DNA of 64,000 bases, from contig NZ_JBBUTK010000002.1 in NCBI RefSeq assembly GCF_039592695.1, positions 186,001 to 250,000 on the forward strand, in the 5' to 3' direction. Position 1 is the first letter of the stretch. Every line of letters starts with the position of its first letter. Origin of the DNA: Flagellimonas_A sp039592695 (lineage in GTDB: Bacteria > Bacteroidota > Bacteroidia > Flavobacteriales > Flavobacteriaceae). Positions 24,413-32,400 of this stretch are shown here, piece by piece. A program made the translations under genes and the position numbers. The notes beneath the pieces were generated by a model. That model was not told the DNA's origin. It saw only the letters and a program-made list of their open reading frames with translations, and did not search any database.

Positions 24413-24601
24413 CAATACTTTTTTCCATCGATGAAAAAAGTATTCAAAAAAATCTAGGTTGATTTTCCGCTTCTTGAAATCTACGGATTTTCCACGGCCA
24501 CGGCATCCAGACCGCTTGTACTCTGTACAATGCTCTCTGGATGCCTTCCATCAGCCACAGTAAAAATTCCTTGGATTTCTATCGAAGCTGAAAATAGGCC
24601 G
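24413..24601. repeat. Family-A structured element, copy 3
   Basis: CAATACTTTTTTCCATCGAT start, no 41-bp module, then the compound hairpin with outer arms GGTTGATTTTCCGCTTC/GAAGCTGAAAATAGGCC, middle arms GAAATC/GATTTC and apical stem GGCATCCA...TGGATGCC ending in TTGTAC/GTACAA. Nearly every stem differs in sequence from copies 1 and 2 but still pairs. Confidence 0.85.
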
Positions 24602-24739
24602 GTAATGGATTATGTTGTAATAAGGTTTTCCTTCTCCGCAGCATAGACGAAGCAGGACTGCACGGAAAATGCAACGATTTGCATTTGAAGTAAAGTGCCA
24701 GCCGAAGCCATGGCAAAAGTGAGGTCATTTTTTACTAAA

Positions 24740-24815
24740 GGAAAAAAATGCCTCTGGAGAAGGCGCGCTTTTCTTTGTTTCGTTTCTTTTGCGCGAACAA
24801 AAGAAATGAAAGAAT
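24740..24815. repeat. Family-C hairpin repeat, copy 2
   Basis: GGAGAAGGCGCGC, TTTTCTTTGTTTCG and the hairpin TTTCTTTTG-CGCGAA-CAAAAGAAA (24783-24806), then ATGAAAG, parallel the copy at 17548-17680. The stretch 24602-24739 before it holds no gene that I can support. Confidence 0.6.
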
Positions 24816-24851
24816 AAAAGGGACTTACTTCACTTCAACAAAGCAATCACC

Positions 24852-24898
24852 GGATTTCCATCGAAGCTGAAAATAGGCAGAGTATTCACGCATGATTA
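24852..24898. repeat. Second family-A 3' end fragment
   Basis: GGATTTCCATCGAAGCTGAA then AATAGGC repeats the end of family-A copy 3, without the rest of the element, and continues with a segment shared with 24274-24293. Confidence 0.6.
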
Positions 24899-24907
24899 CA
24901 TAACACG

Positions 24908-25022
24908 GTTCCTCCCCTAAGCCAAGGGGAGGTGGATTGTGCACCGCACAAGACGGAGGGGATTGCCAACCCACCCCACTTTTGCTTCGCAAAACCACCC
25001 CTACCCTGACCAGGGAGGGGAG
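24908..25022. repeat. Two family-B repeats in inverted order
   Basis: A forward copy at 24908-24961 (GTTCCTCCCCT...AGGGGAGGTGG...GACGGAGGGG) is followed by an inverted copy at 24975-25022 whose complement reads GCTCCCCTCCCT...CAGGGTAGGGGTGG...GGGGTGG. The array ends at the stop codon of the RidA-like gene, where it may terminate transcription. Confidence 0.6.
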
Positions 25023-25023
25023 C

Positions 25024-25494
25024 TTATTTTGTTTCAACTACCGCCACCGCCTCAATCTCCACACCCCATTCGGGCAGCCCCAAGGTTGGCACTCCGACGA
25101 GGGTACTGGCGGGCATGTCGGTATCGCCCAGCAATTCTTTGCGAACGGCACGAAAGGTGTCGAGGTATTCAGGTTGGTAATCGACCACAAAGGTGGTGTA
25201 CTTGACCACGTCGCCAAAGGTGGCCCCGGAGTTTTCAAGGGTTTGCAACAGTTTGCCGATGGCATCGCGAAACTGGGCCTCAAAATCATCGCCCGTACCC
25301 ACTTGACCAGAGATGTAAATGGTTTTGACCCCGTTTGCTTCGACCGCAACTGCTTGCGAATAGCCTTGGGCGGGGTCGATATGGGTTTTGGTGAGTTTGG
25401 TTTGAGTGGTGTTCTTAGGCTGTTCTTTTTGGGCGGGTTTGGGTTGGCAGGAGAATATAAATACCAAGACCAGAAAAAGTAGCGACTTGTTCAT
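25024..25494 (-). CDS. RidA/YjgF-family lipoprotein
   Basis: 156 residues. The lipobox FIFSC in MNKSLLFLVLVFIFSC predicts export, unusual for RidA proteins, which are cytosolic. The core has the YjgF pattern: AVAVEANGVKTIYISGQVG, FRDAIGKLLQTLENSGATFGD, VVKYTTFVVDY, and GVEIEAVAVV at the C-terminus. Canonical RidA has an Arg before the second-last strand that binds the imine substrate; here the equivalent reads MPASTLVGV with no Arg, so enamine/imine deaminase activity is doubtful. It lies between a repeat-rich gap and the AT-rich island. Confidence 0.88.
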   Translation of the reverse strand: MNKSLLFLVLVFIFSCQPKPAQKEQPKNTTQTKLTKTHIDPAQGYSQAVAVEANGVKTIYISGQVGTGDDFEAQFRDAIGKLLQTLENSGATFGDVVKYTTFVVDYQPEYLDTFRAVRKELLGDTDMPASTLVGVPTLGLPEWGVEIEAVAVVETK

Positions 25495-25514
25495 AAATTA
25501 TTATTTTCTAGCAG

Positions 25515-25605
25515 TATGCACAAAAAAAGTAGTGCGGTTGTGCATAAAACTAAAACGTGCACAACAAATGGCGTTTTTTTGTGTGCGTAAGACCGAACAT
25601 GCACG
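25515..25605. repeat. Cluster of TGCAC/GTGCA words at the island boundary
   Basis: Between the RidA-like gene and the restriction island, words TGCAC (25517), TGCG (25533), TGTGCAT (25539), GTGCAC (25557), TGTGCG (25582) and ATGCACG (25599) recur every 8-25 bases in both orientations, giving inverted pairs such as ATGCAC/GTGCAT and TGTGCA/TGCACA. It may be a remnant of a dispersed repeat, a protein-binding cluster or a recombination site. Nothing coding is seen from 25495 to 25676. Confidence 0.5.
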
Positions 25606-25676
25606 ATTTTTTGGCCTTTTTGAAATTAAATCATCAAATTCTTCGAACAAGGGAATATGAACCTAATTTTAAATGT

Positions 25677-26159
25677 TTATAGGGCACTATTCATATAGTC
25701 TATGTCTTGTTTGTTAAAATCCCATTTCAAAACTTCAATTCTTCTTTTCGGTCGATATTCAAGAACGTCTTTCCGATTAAACGAAGTCAATAGTTTATTC
25801 AAAGTTGTTCCCATTCCTTGGGGAGCAATTAAAATAGAAAATACTGGTAAGGCAATACAAGAATAACCAATCAGTTGAGATAAGTTAATCAAAGTTAGTT
25901 TTGAATTTTTACACTCTACAAAAACTAAATCAACTTTTTCATCATATTCTATAAAACCCGTAATGTCTTGACGGATTTTATATGTTGTGAACTCAGGGAA
26001 ATACTTTTGATAATTTAACTTCATTATGAAATTAGATAAGTCGCTATCATGGGTGTCTATAACAGTGATTTTTTTAGCCTTTCTACCATAATCTCCCTTG
26101 AGTCTTTTCTCAAGCCAAACTATGATGTCTGGATACATTTCTATTTCATTGCTGTACAT
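25677..26159 (-). CDS. Small PD-(D/E)XK nuclease candidate, putative restriction subunit
   Basis: 160 residues from ATG 26159, which overlaps the upstream stop as TAATG; the in-frame ATG at 26186 is less likely. The centre reads RQDITGFIEY...VDLVFVECKNSK: Asp65 followed 17 residues later by E82-C-K84 at the end of a hydrophobic strand, the arrangement of PD-(D/E)XK nucleases. An N-terminal helix carries an acidic residue (E5/E7) and LSQLIGYSCIALPVFSILIAP supplies the following helix and strand. No DNA-recognition domain is present. Being last in a methyltransferase operon, it is best explained as the cleavage subunit of a restriction enzyme. This is inferred from motifs only. Confidence 0.7.
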   Translation of the reverse strand: MYSNEIEMYPDIIVWLEKRLKGDYGRKAKKITVIDTHDSDLSNFIMKLNYQKYFPEFTTYKIRQDITGFIEYDEKVDLVFVECKNSKLTLINLSQLIGYSCIALPVFSILIAPQGMGTTLNKLLTSFNRKDVLEYRPKRRIEVLKWDFNKQDIDYMNSAL

Positions 26160-27061
26160 TAGTTCTGCATGTAACAGTTTAAACAATTACAAATCTCTTT
26201 ATATCCATCAAAGTGTTTGCTTCTTATCTCTTTTGGCAATTCAGGGTCTCTTTCATCTGGATGTTTAGGTTTTGTTCTACTTCTGCTCGAGGTCCCATCA
26301 CACAGTGGAATACTGGCATCAAAATTTGATTTGTTTATTTCAGAGAGTTCTGTTAAGGCTTGTTCCTTGTGGGAAATATAAAACCCAATTTTTTGATAGT
26401 CTTCAGCAAAAATTTTCATTTGATGTTCCTTAGCCCAAAACCTATTACCTTTTTTGTTATTCGGGTCTCTTAAATTTGGATGACCATAATTTATATTTTG
26501 AATAGGAACATCAACAGATTGCAATAGATTGCATAATTGAGGGGGTAAATGCCAATTTTTTTGAGTAATTTCTAAATATACACGGTGTCTATAAGGTTCT
26601 GAAAAACCATAATAGTTAGAAGGTCTAACATATCCTGTGACATCTCCAATGCCACGAATAAATTCCTTTTTATTGATTTCAGTTGATTCAAATATAGGGT
26701 TTGGCACTTGGAAATCATGATAACTAAATCTCGTGCCATTAATTAAAAACTTTATGAATAGCCAAGCAATATCTTCTTTATCCCATTTTAAAACTAAAGA
26801 GATGCTATTTTCAGAAACGTCTTTGGCGACATTTATTCCCATATTTTGAAGTCTCGCAACAACTTTGTCAAGACTTGTTTGGATATGTAGCTTTTGGTTT
26901 AAATCCAACTTGCCAGCAGTTACTTTTTGACTCTTGTATTCAAAATCAATAATAATTTTTTTTACATCCTGATTGTATTGGATTTCTCCTCTTCCAGTTA
27001 TCAATCCTAATAAATAGGATATATCAGGAGTCAAAAAACTTGATATTTTATTTTTCTCCAT
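26159..27061 (-). CDS. LAGLIDADG-like DNA-binding protein without catalytic acids, putative recognition subunit
   Basis: 300 residues. Two LAGLIDADG-like helices are visible: YLLGLITGRGEI (16-27) and FIRGIGDVTGYV (134-145), about 117 residues apart as in single-chain LAGLIDADG homing endonucleases. The acidic residue that binds metal at the end of each motif is replaced by Arg in the first and Thr in the second, so the protein probably binds DNA but does not cut it by that site. The C-terminus has Cys254, Cys291, Cys293 and Cys296 (ICNCLNC), a possible zinc site. It starts 2 bases after the 126-residue gene and overlaps the PD-(D/E)XK gene. Assignment as specificity subunit is inference. Confidence 0.65.
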   Translation of the reverse strand: MEKNKISSFLTPDISYLLGLITGRGEIQYNQDVKKIIIDFEYKSQKVTAGKLDLNQKLHIQTSLDKVVARLQNMGINVAKDVSENSISLVLKWDKEDIAWLFIKFLINGTRFSYHDFQVPNPIFESTEINKKEFIRGIGDVTGYVRPSNYYGFSEPYRHRVYLEITQKNWHLPPQLCNLLQSVDVPIQNINYGHPNLRDPNNKKGNRFWAKEHQMKIFAEDYQKIGFYISHKEQALTELSEINKSNFDASIPLCDGTSSRSRTKPKHPDERDPELPKEIRSKHFDGYKEICNCLNCYMQN

Positions 27062-27063
27062 AG

Positions 27064-27444
27064 TTAATTCTGCCCCAAAAGAAAACCATTGTTAAACATT
27101 TCCCAGACAAGTTTATTGTAATTGATTCTCTTATCAAATCTGTTATAGCCATGCCTACTATTATTTCTTGTTCGGCTTAATAGTGCTTGAGGAGTGTTAT
27201 TATCAGAAACGAAATAAATTCTCAATTCAATGCCCCATTTAGAATCTGGCTCCGCGTTGGGGTCCCAAACATAATATGGTGGTTGTGAAGAATTACTGGG
27301 GACTGTGTTACCAGTAGAGTTTAAGTATCTATCATCAAATCTTTGTTTGTCTCTATGTCTCATTTCGGCTTCAATAAGAATCCTTTCAGAATTTCTGATT
27401 GAATTAAAATATCTTATTGCTTCATTGATTTCTTGAGAGGTCAT
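27064..27444 (-). CDS. 126-residue unknown protein of the restriction-modification operon
   Basis: The protein has a charged helical N-terminus (EINEAIRYFNSIRNSERILIEAEMRHRDKQRF), a Ser/Asn/Pro-rich middle and a C-terminal part rich in Asn, Arg and Tyr (SRTRNNSRHGYNRFDKRINY). I recognise no domain and no helix-turn-helix of a controller protein. Its ATG overlaps the methyltransferase stop as ATGA (27441-27444) and its stop is 2 bases from the next start, so it is clearly part of the same operon. It could be a third restriction subunit or a modulator. Confidence 0.6.
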   Translation of the reverse strand: MTSQEINEAIRYFNSIRNSERILIEAEMRHRDKQRFDDRYLNSTGNTVPSNSSQPPYYVWDPNAEPDSKWGIELRIYFVSDNNTPQALLSRTRNNSRHGYNRFDKRINYNKLVWEMFNNGFLLGQN

Positions 27445-29285
27445 TTTAATTCTGGCTTTCTTAAGATTAATAAATACTCGTGAACCTTATTGACAATGAA
27501 TTTATATGGATAACCAAGTGGCCTCATATTGTTATACTCGTTTTGTCTATCCCAAATTATTATATCTTCTAAACTGAAACCAATTTCTTTAGCCAATATT
27601 GATGCATCCATATGTAAAGGATAAAAATTACTTTTCTTCCTTAAGTCCATAACATTTAGAATGTAATATCCTTTGGGTTTTAGACTTTTAAATATTTCGC
27701 TTGTGACTTCTTTTAGAGATTGAAGAAATACATTGTAATCCTCAATGTTCCCTAAATCTTCATTTTGGTCAGTGTAATTGATATTTTCTTTATAATCTGC
27801 GGTTCTTCTTCTATTTAGAACATCCCAGTAAGGTGGTGATGTTATGCATAAATCAATACTATTCTCTTCAATATGATTAGTTAAAAATCTCGAGTCATTG
27901 ATTATATAACTATTTGTAAGATTGTATTCATTGAAATTATAAGATTGAGTAGCTCTCTTGATATAAAGTTCTTTGAATTCTGGATTTAAGTCAAATCCAA
28001 CAACCTCTTTCTCTTTCATCAAACCTGCCAAAAGTGTAGTTCCAGAACCAGCGAAAGGGTCTAAAATTTTACCACCATTCGGTTTGCAAAAAGTATCAAT
28101 TAATTTTGAGGCAAGTTTTATAGTGAAAATTGCTGGATGATTTAACTTTCTTTCTTCATCAGTCTTTCCTAATTCTCTCCATATGCTAAAGGAGTTTTGT
28201 AACCATTCTCTGCCAGTTAAATTGTTGGTTTTATTGACTGTCTTTTTTGGCTTTACTTTGTAAACAAATTCCATAGTCAATTGCGGATCTTCAACAGTTT
28301 GGTTTATGCTTCGGTATCTTTTATGATTTTCAAACATTGTTTCAACTTCACCAACTCTTTCAAGGGCTTTTTGAATTCCTGTTTGATTAATAACACCCTC
28401 ATTGTTATAGCTCAAAAGGATATATTTAGCCTTGCTTCCATTTAACACCAAATCTTCTAAAGCATTTAAAGCTTTGTTTTTCGAGCAATAATCTGATTTT
28501 TGATGCTCATAATTTCTCATACCTGTTTTGCCATAGATTTCAGGTTTCTTTTCCCCAAACCAACCTTCCGCAATTAATTCAAGTAAAAAATAATTTGATG
28601 CATATTGTCGTGAATTATATGGTGGGTCTAAATACAGAATATCAGGCTTAATATTTTTGATTAGTTCGTTAGCATCTTTTTTAAAAGCCTTATTTTTAGT
28701 TGAGCTTTCAATAATTGGGACTTCCTCAAGAATTAAAGGCTTTAGAGCTCTGTTGTCCCAAGTCTTTAAATACGCGCCATATGTTCCAGTAACATTACTG
28801 ACTAAATTTACTCCACGCAATAAGGAAGTAATTAAATAATAATACTCTAATTCATTAACTAATTTTGTGTCTTTCCATTCTTCGAATAATGTTCTATACG
28901 TGTCTATTTTTAAGGCATTTTCATTAGTGAAATACATTCTATCGCCATTCGGCGAGTAATTTTCATAAATGAATCCTTGAGTATTGTAATCAAGCTTATT
29001 TAAGTAATCGAACAAAGTGTTTGTGCCATTTTTTAATTTTAGTTTAGACTTTAGTTTTTTAAATTCAGGCACTTTATTTAATTCTATATAGCTTTTTGAC
29101 AAAGCATACGAAAACTCCAGCATATCATTGGATAGAACAGTATAACCTAACCTTTTAAAATGCTGACCAACTGATGTAGTTCCAGCAAATAAATCGACGA
29201 AATTTGATGTACCATTAATCCCAGTTGATTTAACCACTTCCTCTATAAATGGGAGAAGTTTTGTTTTTGCACCGTAGTATCTCAT
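27441..29285 (-). CDS. Fused two-domain DNA methyltransferase (D12-class plus SPPYW-class)
   Basis: 614 residues containing two complete methyltransferases. The N-terminal half is a D12 (alpha-class) N6-adenine enzyme: RYYGAKTKLLPFI, AdoMet motif DLFAGTTSVG (31-40) and catalytic DPPY (220-223). The C-terminal half is a beta-like class enzyme: AdoMet motif DPFAGSGTT (409-417) and TSPPYWD (482-488), which may make N4-methylcytosine or N6-methyladenine. Two methyltransferases of different class in one chain suit an asymmetric recognition site needing a separate enzyme per strand, as in type IIS systems. It leads the four-gene AT-rich island and has its own -7 box. Codon usage is visibly more AT-rich than in neighbours, indicating transfer. 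Confidence 0.88.
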   Translation of the reverse strand: MRYYGAKTKLLPFIEEVVKSTGINGTSNFVDLFAGTTSVGQHFKRLGYTVLSNDMLEFSYALSKSYIELNKVPEFKKLKSKLKLKNGTNTLFDYLNKLDYNTQGFIYENYSPNGDRMYFTNENALKIDTYRTLFEEWKDTKLVNELEYYYLITSLLRGVNLVSNVTGTYGAYLKTWDNRALKPLILEEVPIIESSTKNKAFKKDANELIKNIKPDILYLDPPYNSRQYASNYFLLELIAEGWFGEKKPEIYGKTGMRNYEHQKSDYCSKNKALNALEDLVLNGSKAKYILLSYNNEGVINQTGIQKALERVGEVETMFENHKRYRSINQTVEDPQLTMEFVYKVKPKKTVNKTNNLTGREWLQNSFSIWRELGKTDEERKLNHPAIFTIKLASKLIDTFCKPNGGKILDPFAGSGTTLLAGLMKEKEVVGFDLNPEFKELYIKRATQSYNFNEYNLTNSYIINDSRFLTNHIEENSIDLCITSPPYWDVLNRRRTADYKENINYTDQNEDLGNIEDYNVFLQSLKEVTSEIFKSLKPKGYYILNVMDLRKKSNFYPLHMDASILAKEIGFSLEDIIIWDRQNEYNNMRPLGYPYKFIVNKVHEYLLILRKPELK

Positions 29286-29301
29286 TGTAAATTAAATGTT
29301 A

Positions 29302-29309
29302 TCAAAACT
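29302..29309 (-). promoter_or_regulatory. Candidate -7 element of the restriction-modification operon
   Basis: On the minus strand the site reads TAGTTTTG, matching TAnnTTTG, 16 bases before the methyltransferase ATG. A -33 TTTG at the usual distance is not seen. It would allow the island to be transcribed independently of its surroundings. Confidence 0.4.
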
Positions 29310-29346
29310 AAGCAATGCCATATAGAAATTTGTTTGGTGTTGATTT

Positions 29347-29379
29347 TTTGTTATAAAAAAAATTCTTTTGCTAAATTTA
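29347..29379 (+). promoter_or_regulatory. Candidate promoter of the VPS10/BNR gene
   Basis: TTTG (29347-29350), 21 bases, then TAAATTTA (29372-29379), one mismatch from TAnnTTTG, 28 bases before the ATG. Confidence 0.35.
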
Positions 29380-29407
29380 AAACCGACTAATTCAACACTA
29401 TCTGAAA

Positions 29408-32400
29408 ATGAAAAAATATTACGCCAAACTCGGTTTGGCCCTTTTGGCCCTTTCCTTTTTTACCCTACCTACCCAATCACAACGCAGAAAAAACAATCAG
29501 GCCACGCCTGAATATCCAGCGGAACTCTATTCCAGTTTGGAATATCGTTTGGTCGGCCCCTTTCGCGGTGGCCGTTCGGCTGCCGTGACCGGGGTGCCCG
29601 GCGAACCCAACCTCTTTTATTTTGGTGCCACTGGGGGTGGCGTTTGGAAGACCGAAAATGGCGGCCGCACTTGGAAGAATATTTCCGATGGCTATTTCGG
29701 AGGCAGTATCGGCGCCGTTGAAGTGGCTCAAAGCGACCCCAATGTCATTTATGTGGGCGGTGGTGAAAAAACGTTGCGCGGAAACGTGTCCTCAGGTTAC
29801 GGCATCTGGAAAACCGAGGATGCCGGAAAGACCTGGCAACGTGCCGGACTCGAAAAAAGCCGTCACGTACCCCGAATCCGGGTGCACCCTACCGATTACA
29901 ATACGGTGTATGCCGCCGTGTTGGGCAACATCTACAAACCTACCCAAGAACGAGGGGTCTATAAAAGTACGGATGGCGGTAAGACATGGGTCAAAAAGCT
30001 TTTTGTCAACGACCATGCTGGGGCCGTCGACCTTACTTTTGATCCAAACAATCCAAGGATTTTGTATGCCAGTACATGGCGAGCGCAGCGTACGCCCTAC
30101 AGTTTGAGCAGTGGGGGCGAAGGCTCTGCCCTTTGGAAGAGCACCGATAGCGGTGAGACATGGACGGAAATTTCCAAAAATGAGGGCTTCCCTAAAGATA
30201 CGCTGGGCATTATCGGGGTGTCGGTTTCCCCTGTGAATTCCCAGCGGGTGTTTGCCATCGTCGAGCACAAGGAAAAAGGCGGACTCTACCGTTCTGATGA
30301 CGGGGGTAAAAAATGGACCCAAGTAAATTCCGAAAGAAAATTGCGACAACGGGCGTGGTACTACACCCGTGTCTATGCCGATACTGAAGATGAGGACATC
30401 GTCTATGTGCTCAATGTACGCTACCATCGCAGTACCGATGGCGGCAAGACGTTCAACACCTTCAACGCGCCCCATGGCGACCACCATGATCTCTGGATAT
30501 CCCCCGAAAATAACCAGCGCATGATCATTGGGGATGATGGCGGGGCACAGGTTTCTTACGATGCCGGAACGACCTGGAGCACCTACTACAACCAACCCAC
30601 TGCACAATTTTATCGGGTAACCACCGATGATGCTTTTCCCTATCGCATTTATGTGGCTCAGCAGGATAACAGCACCATCCGTATCAAACACCGGAGCGAT
30701 GGCGGGGGCATCGACGAGGATGATTGGGAGCCGACCGCTGGGGGCGAGAGCGCGCACATTGCGGTCGACCCCGAGAACAGTGATATTGTCTACGGCGGAA
30801 GTTATGGTGGATTTTTGACCCGTGTCAACCACGACAACAATACGGTTCGGGGCATCAATGTGTGGCCCGATAATCCTATGGGGTACGGTGCCGAGGGCAT
30901 GAAATACCGCTTTCAGTGGAATTTCCCCATTATTTTTAGCAAGCACGATTCCAACAAACTCTACACCTTTTCCAACCATGTGCACCTGAGTACCAATGAA
31001 GGCCAGAGTTGGCAATTGTTGAGTGATGATCTCACCCGAAACGACCCAGACAAACTGGTCAGTTCAGGTGGACCGATTACCCAAGACAACACGGGCGTGG
31101 AGTATTATTGTACCATTTTCGCCGCTCAGGAAAGTCCATTAAAAGAGGGCCTGCTTTGGGTGGGCAGTGATGACGGATTGGTACACGTGACCCGAGATGG
31201 CGGCCAGACGTGGGAAAATGTGACTCCCACAGGCATGCCCGAATGGATGATGATCAACAGCATCGAGCCCTCCAACTTTGATGAGGGTACTTGCTACATA
31301 ACTGGCACTAAATACAAGCTGGGTGATTTTGCACCCTATCTTTATAAAACGACCGATTATGGCCAAACATGGACAAAAATTACCAATGGCATCGAAAGCG
31401 AGCACTTTACGCGCGTACTTCGAGAAGACCCCAAGCGAAAAGGGCTATTGTATGCAGGCACAGAAACGGGTATGTACATTTCATTCAATGATGGACGAGA
31501 TTGGGAGAAATTCCAGTTGAACCTGCCAATCGTACCCATCACGGATTTAGCCTTAAAGGATAATAATCTCGTGGTGGCCACACAGGGAAGAAGTGTGTGG
31601 ATTCTAGACGACTTGACGGTGTTGCACCAATTGGATGATGCTTCCAAATCAATGGATATGAAGCTTTTCGCCCCCAAAGATTCATACCGTACCAAGGGTA
31701 GTGCACAATCGGCCGATAATCCGAGTCTGACCGAGGGGCAGAACCATCCGAATGGTGTAATAACCCATTATTATCTCAAGAATTTTGATAAGGAAAAAGA
31801 CACGGTACAGTTGACCTACCTCTCCATGTCAGGGGATACCTTGGCGAATTTTGGCAACCATGCCAAAAAGAAGGAAAACAAAATCAAAATCGAGAAAGGC
31901 GGTAATACCCATGTGTGGGATACGCGCGGCAAGGGAGCCGAAAAATTGGACGGAATGATTCTCTGGTGGGCCAACCTCGATGGGGCTAAGGCCGTACCGG
32001 GCAACTATAAAGTGAGCCTGAATGTCAACGGGCAGACCCAGACCGAAAGCTTTAAGATTGTACCCGACCCAAGGGCCGAAGTATCCGTGGCCGATATGCA
32101 AAAGCAATACGATTTTATCACAAGCATTAACGAGACCGTGGATAATGCACACCAGAGCATCAAGAAAATCCGTGAGGTCAATGAAAAATTGGAGGCGTTC
32201 ATCACCCAATACAAAGACAGTGAACAAACAAAAGCACTGGTCGAAAAGGCGAAGAAAATGAAGGAGGAATTCTCAGAGATTGAAAAAGCGCTGTACCAGA
32301 CCAAAAACCGCAGCAACCAAGATCCGTTGAACTTTCCGATTCGCCTGACCAACAAGTTGGCGCACCTGAACAGTTTGGTGAGCATAGACGATTTTCCACC

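Noticed and set aside
24189..25023. Possible CRISPR array in the repeat-rich gap
   Set aside because: The repeats are of different families, unequal length and spacing, with no constant direct repeat and spacer pattern, and there are no cas genes nearby.
25677..29285. Prophage or integrative element around the restriction-modification island
   Set aside because: No integrase, transposase, phage or conjugation gene and no flanking tRNA or clear direct repeat was seen; only the four operon genes are present.
29792..31015. 407-codon open frame antisense to the VPS10/BNR gene
   Set aside because: The sense frame carries repeated Asp-box motifs and a signal peptide. The antisense frame has no domain and arises from biased third-position composition of the long gene.
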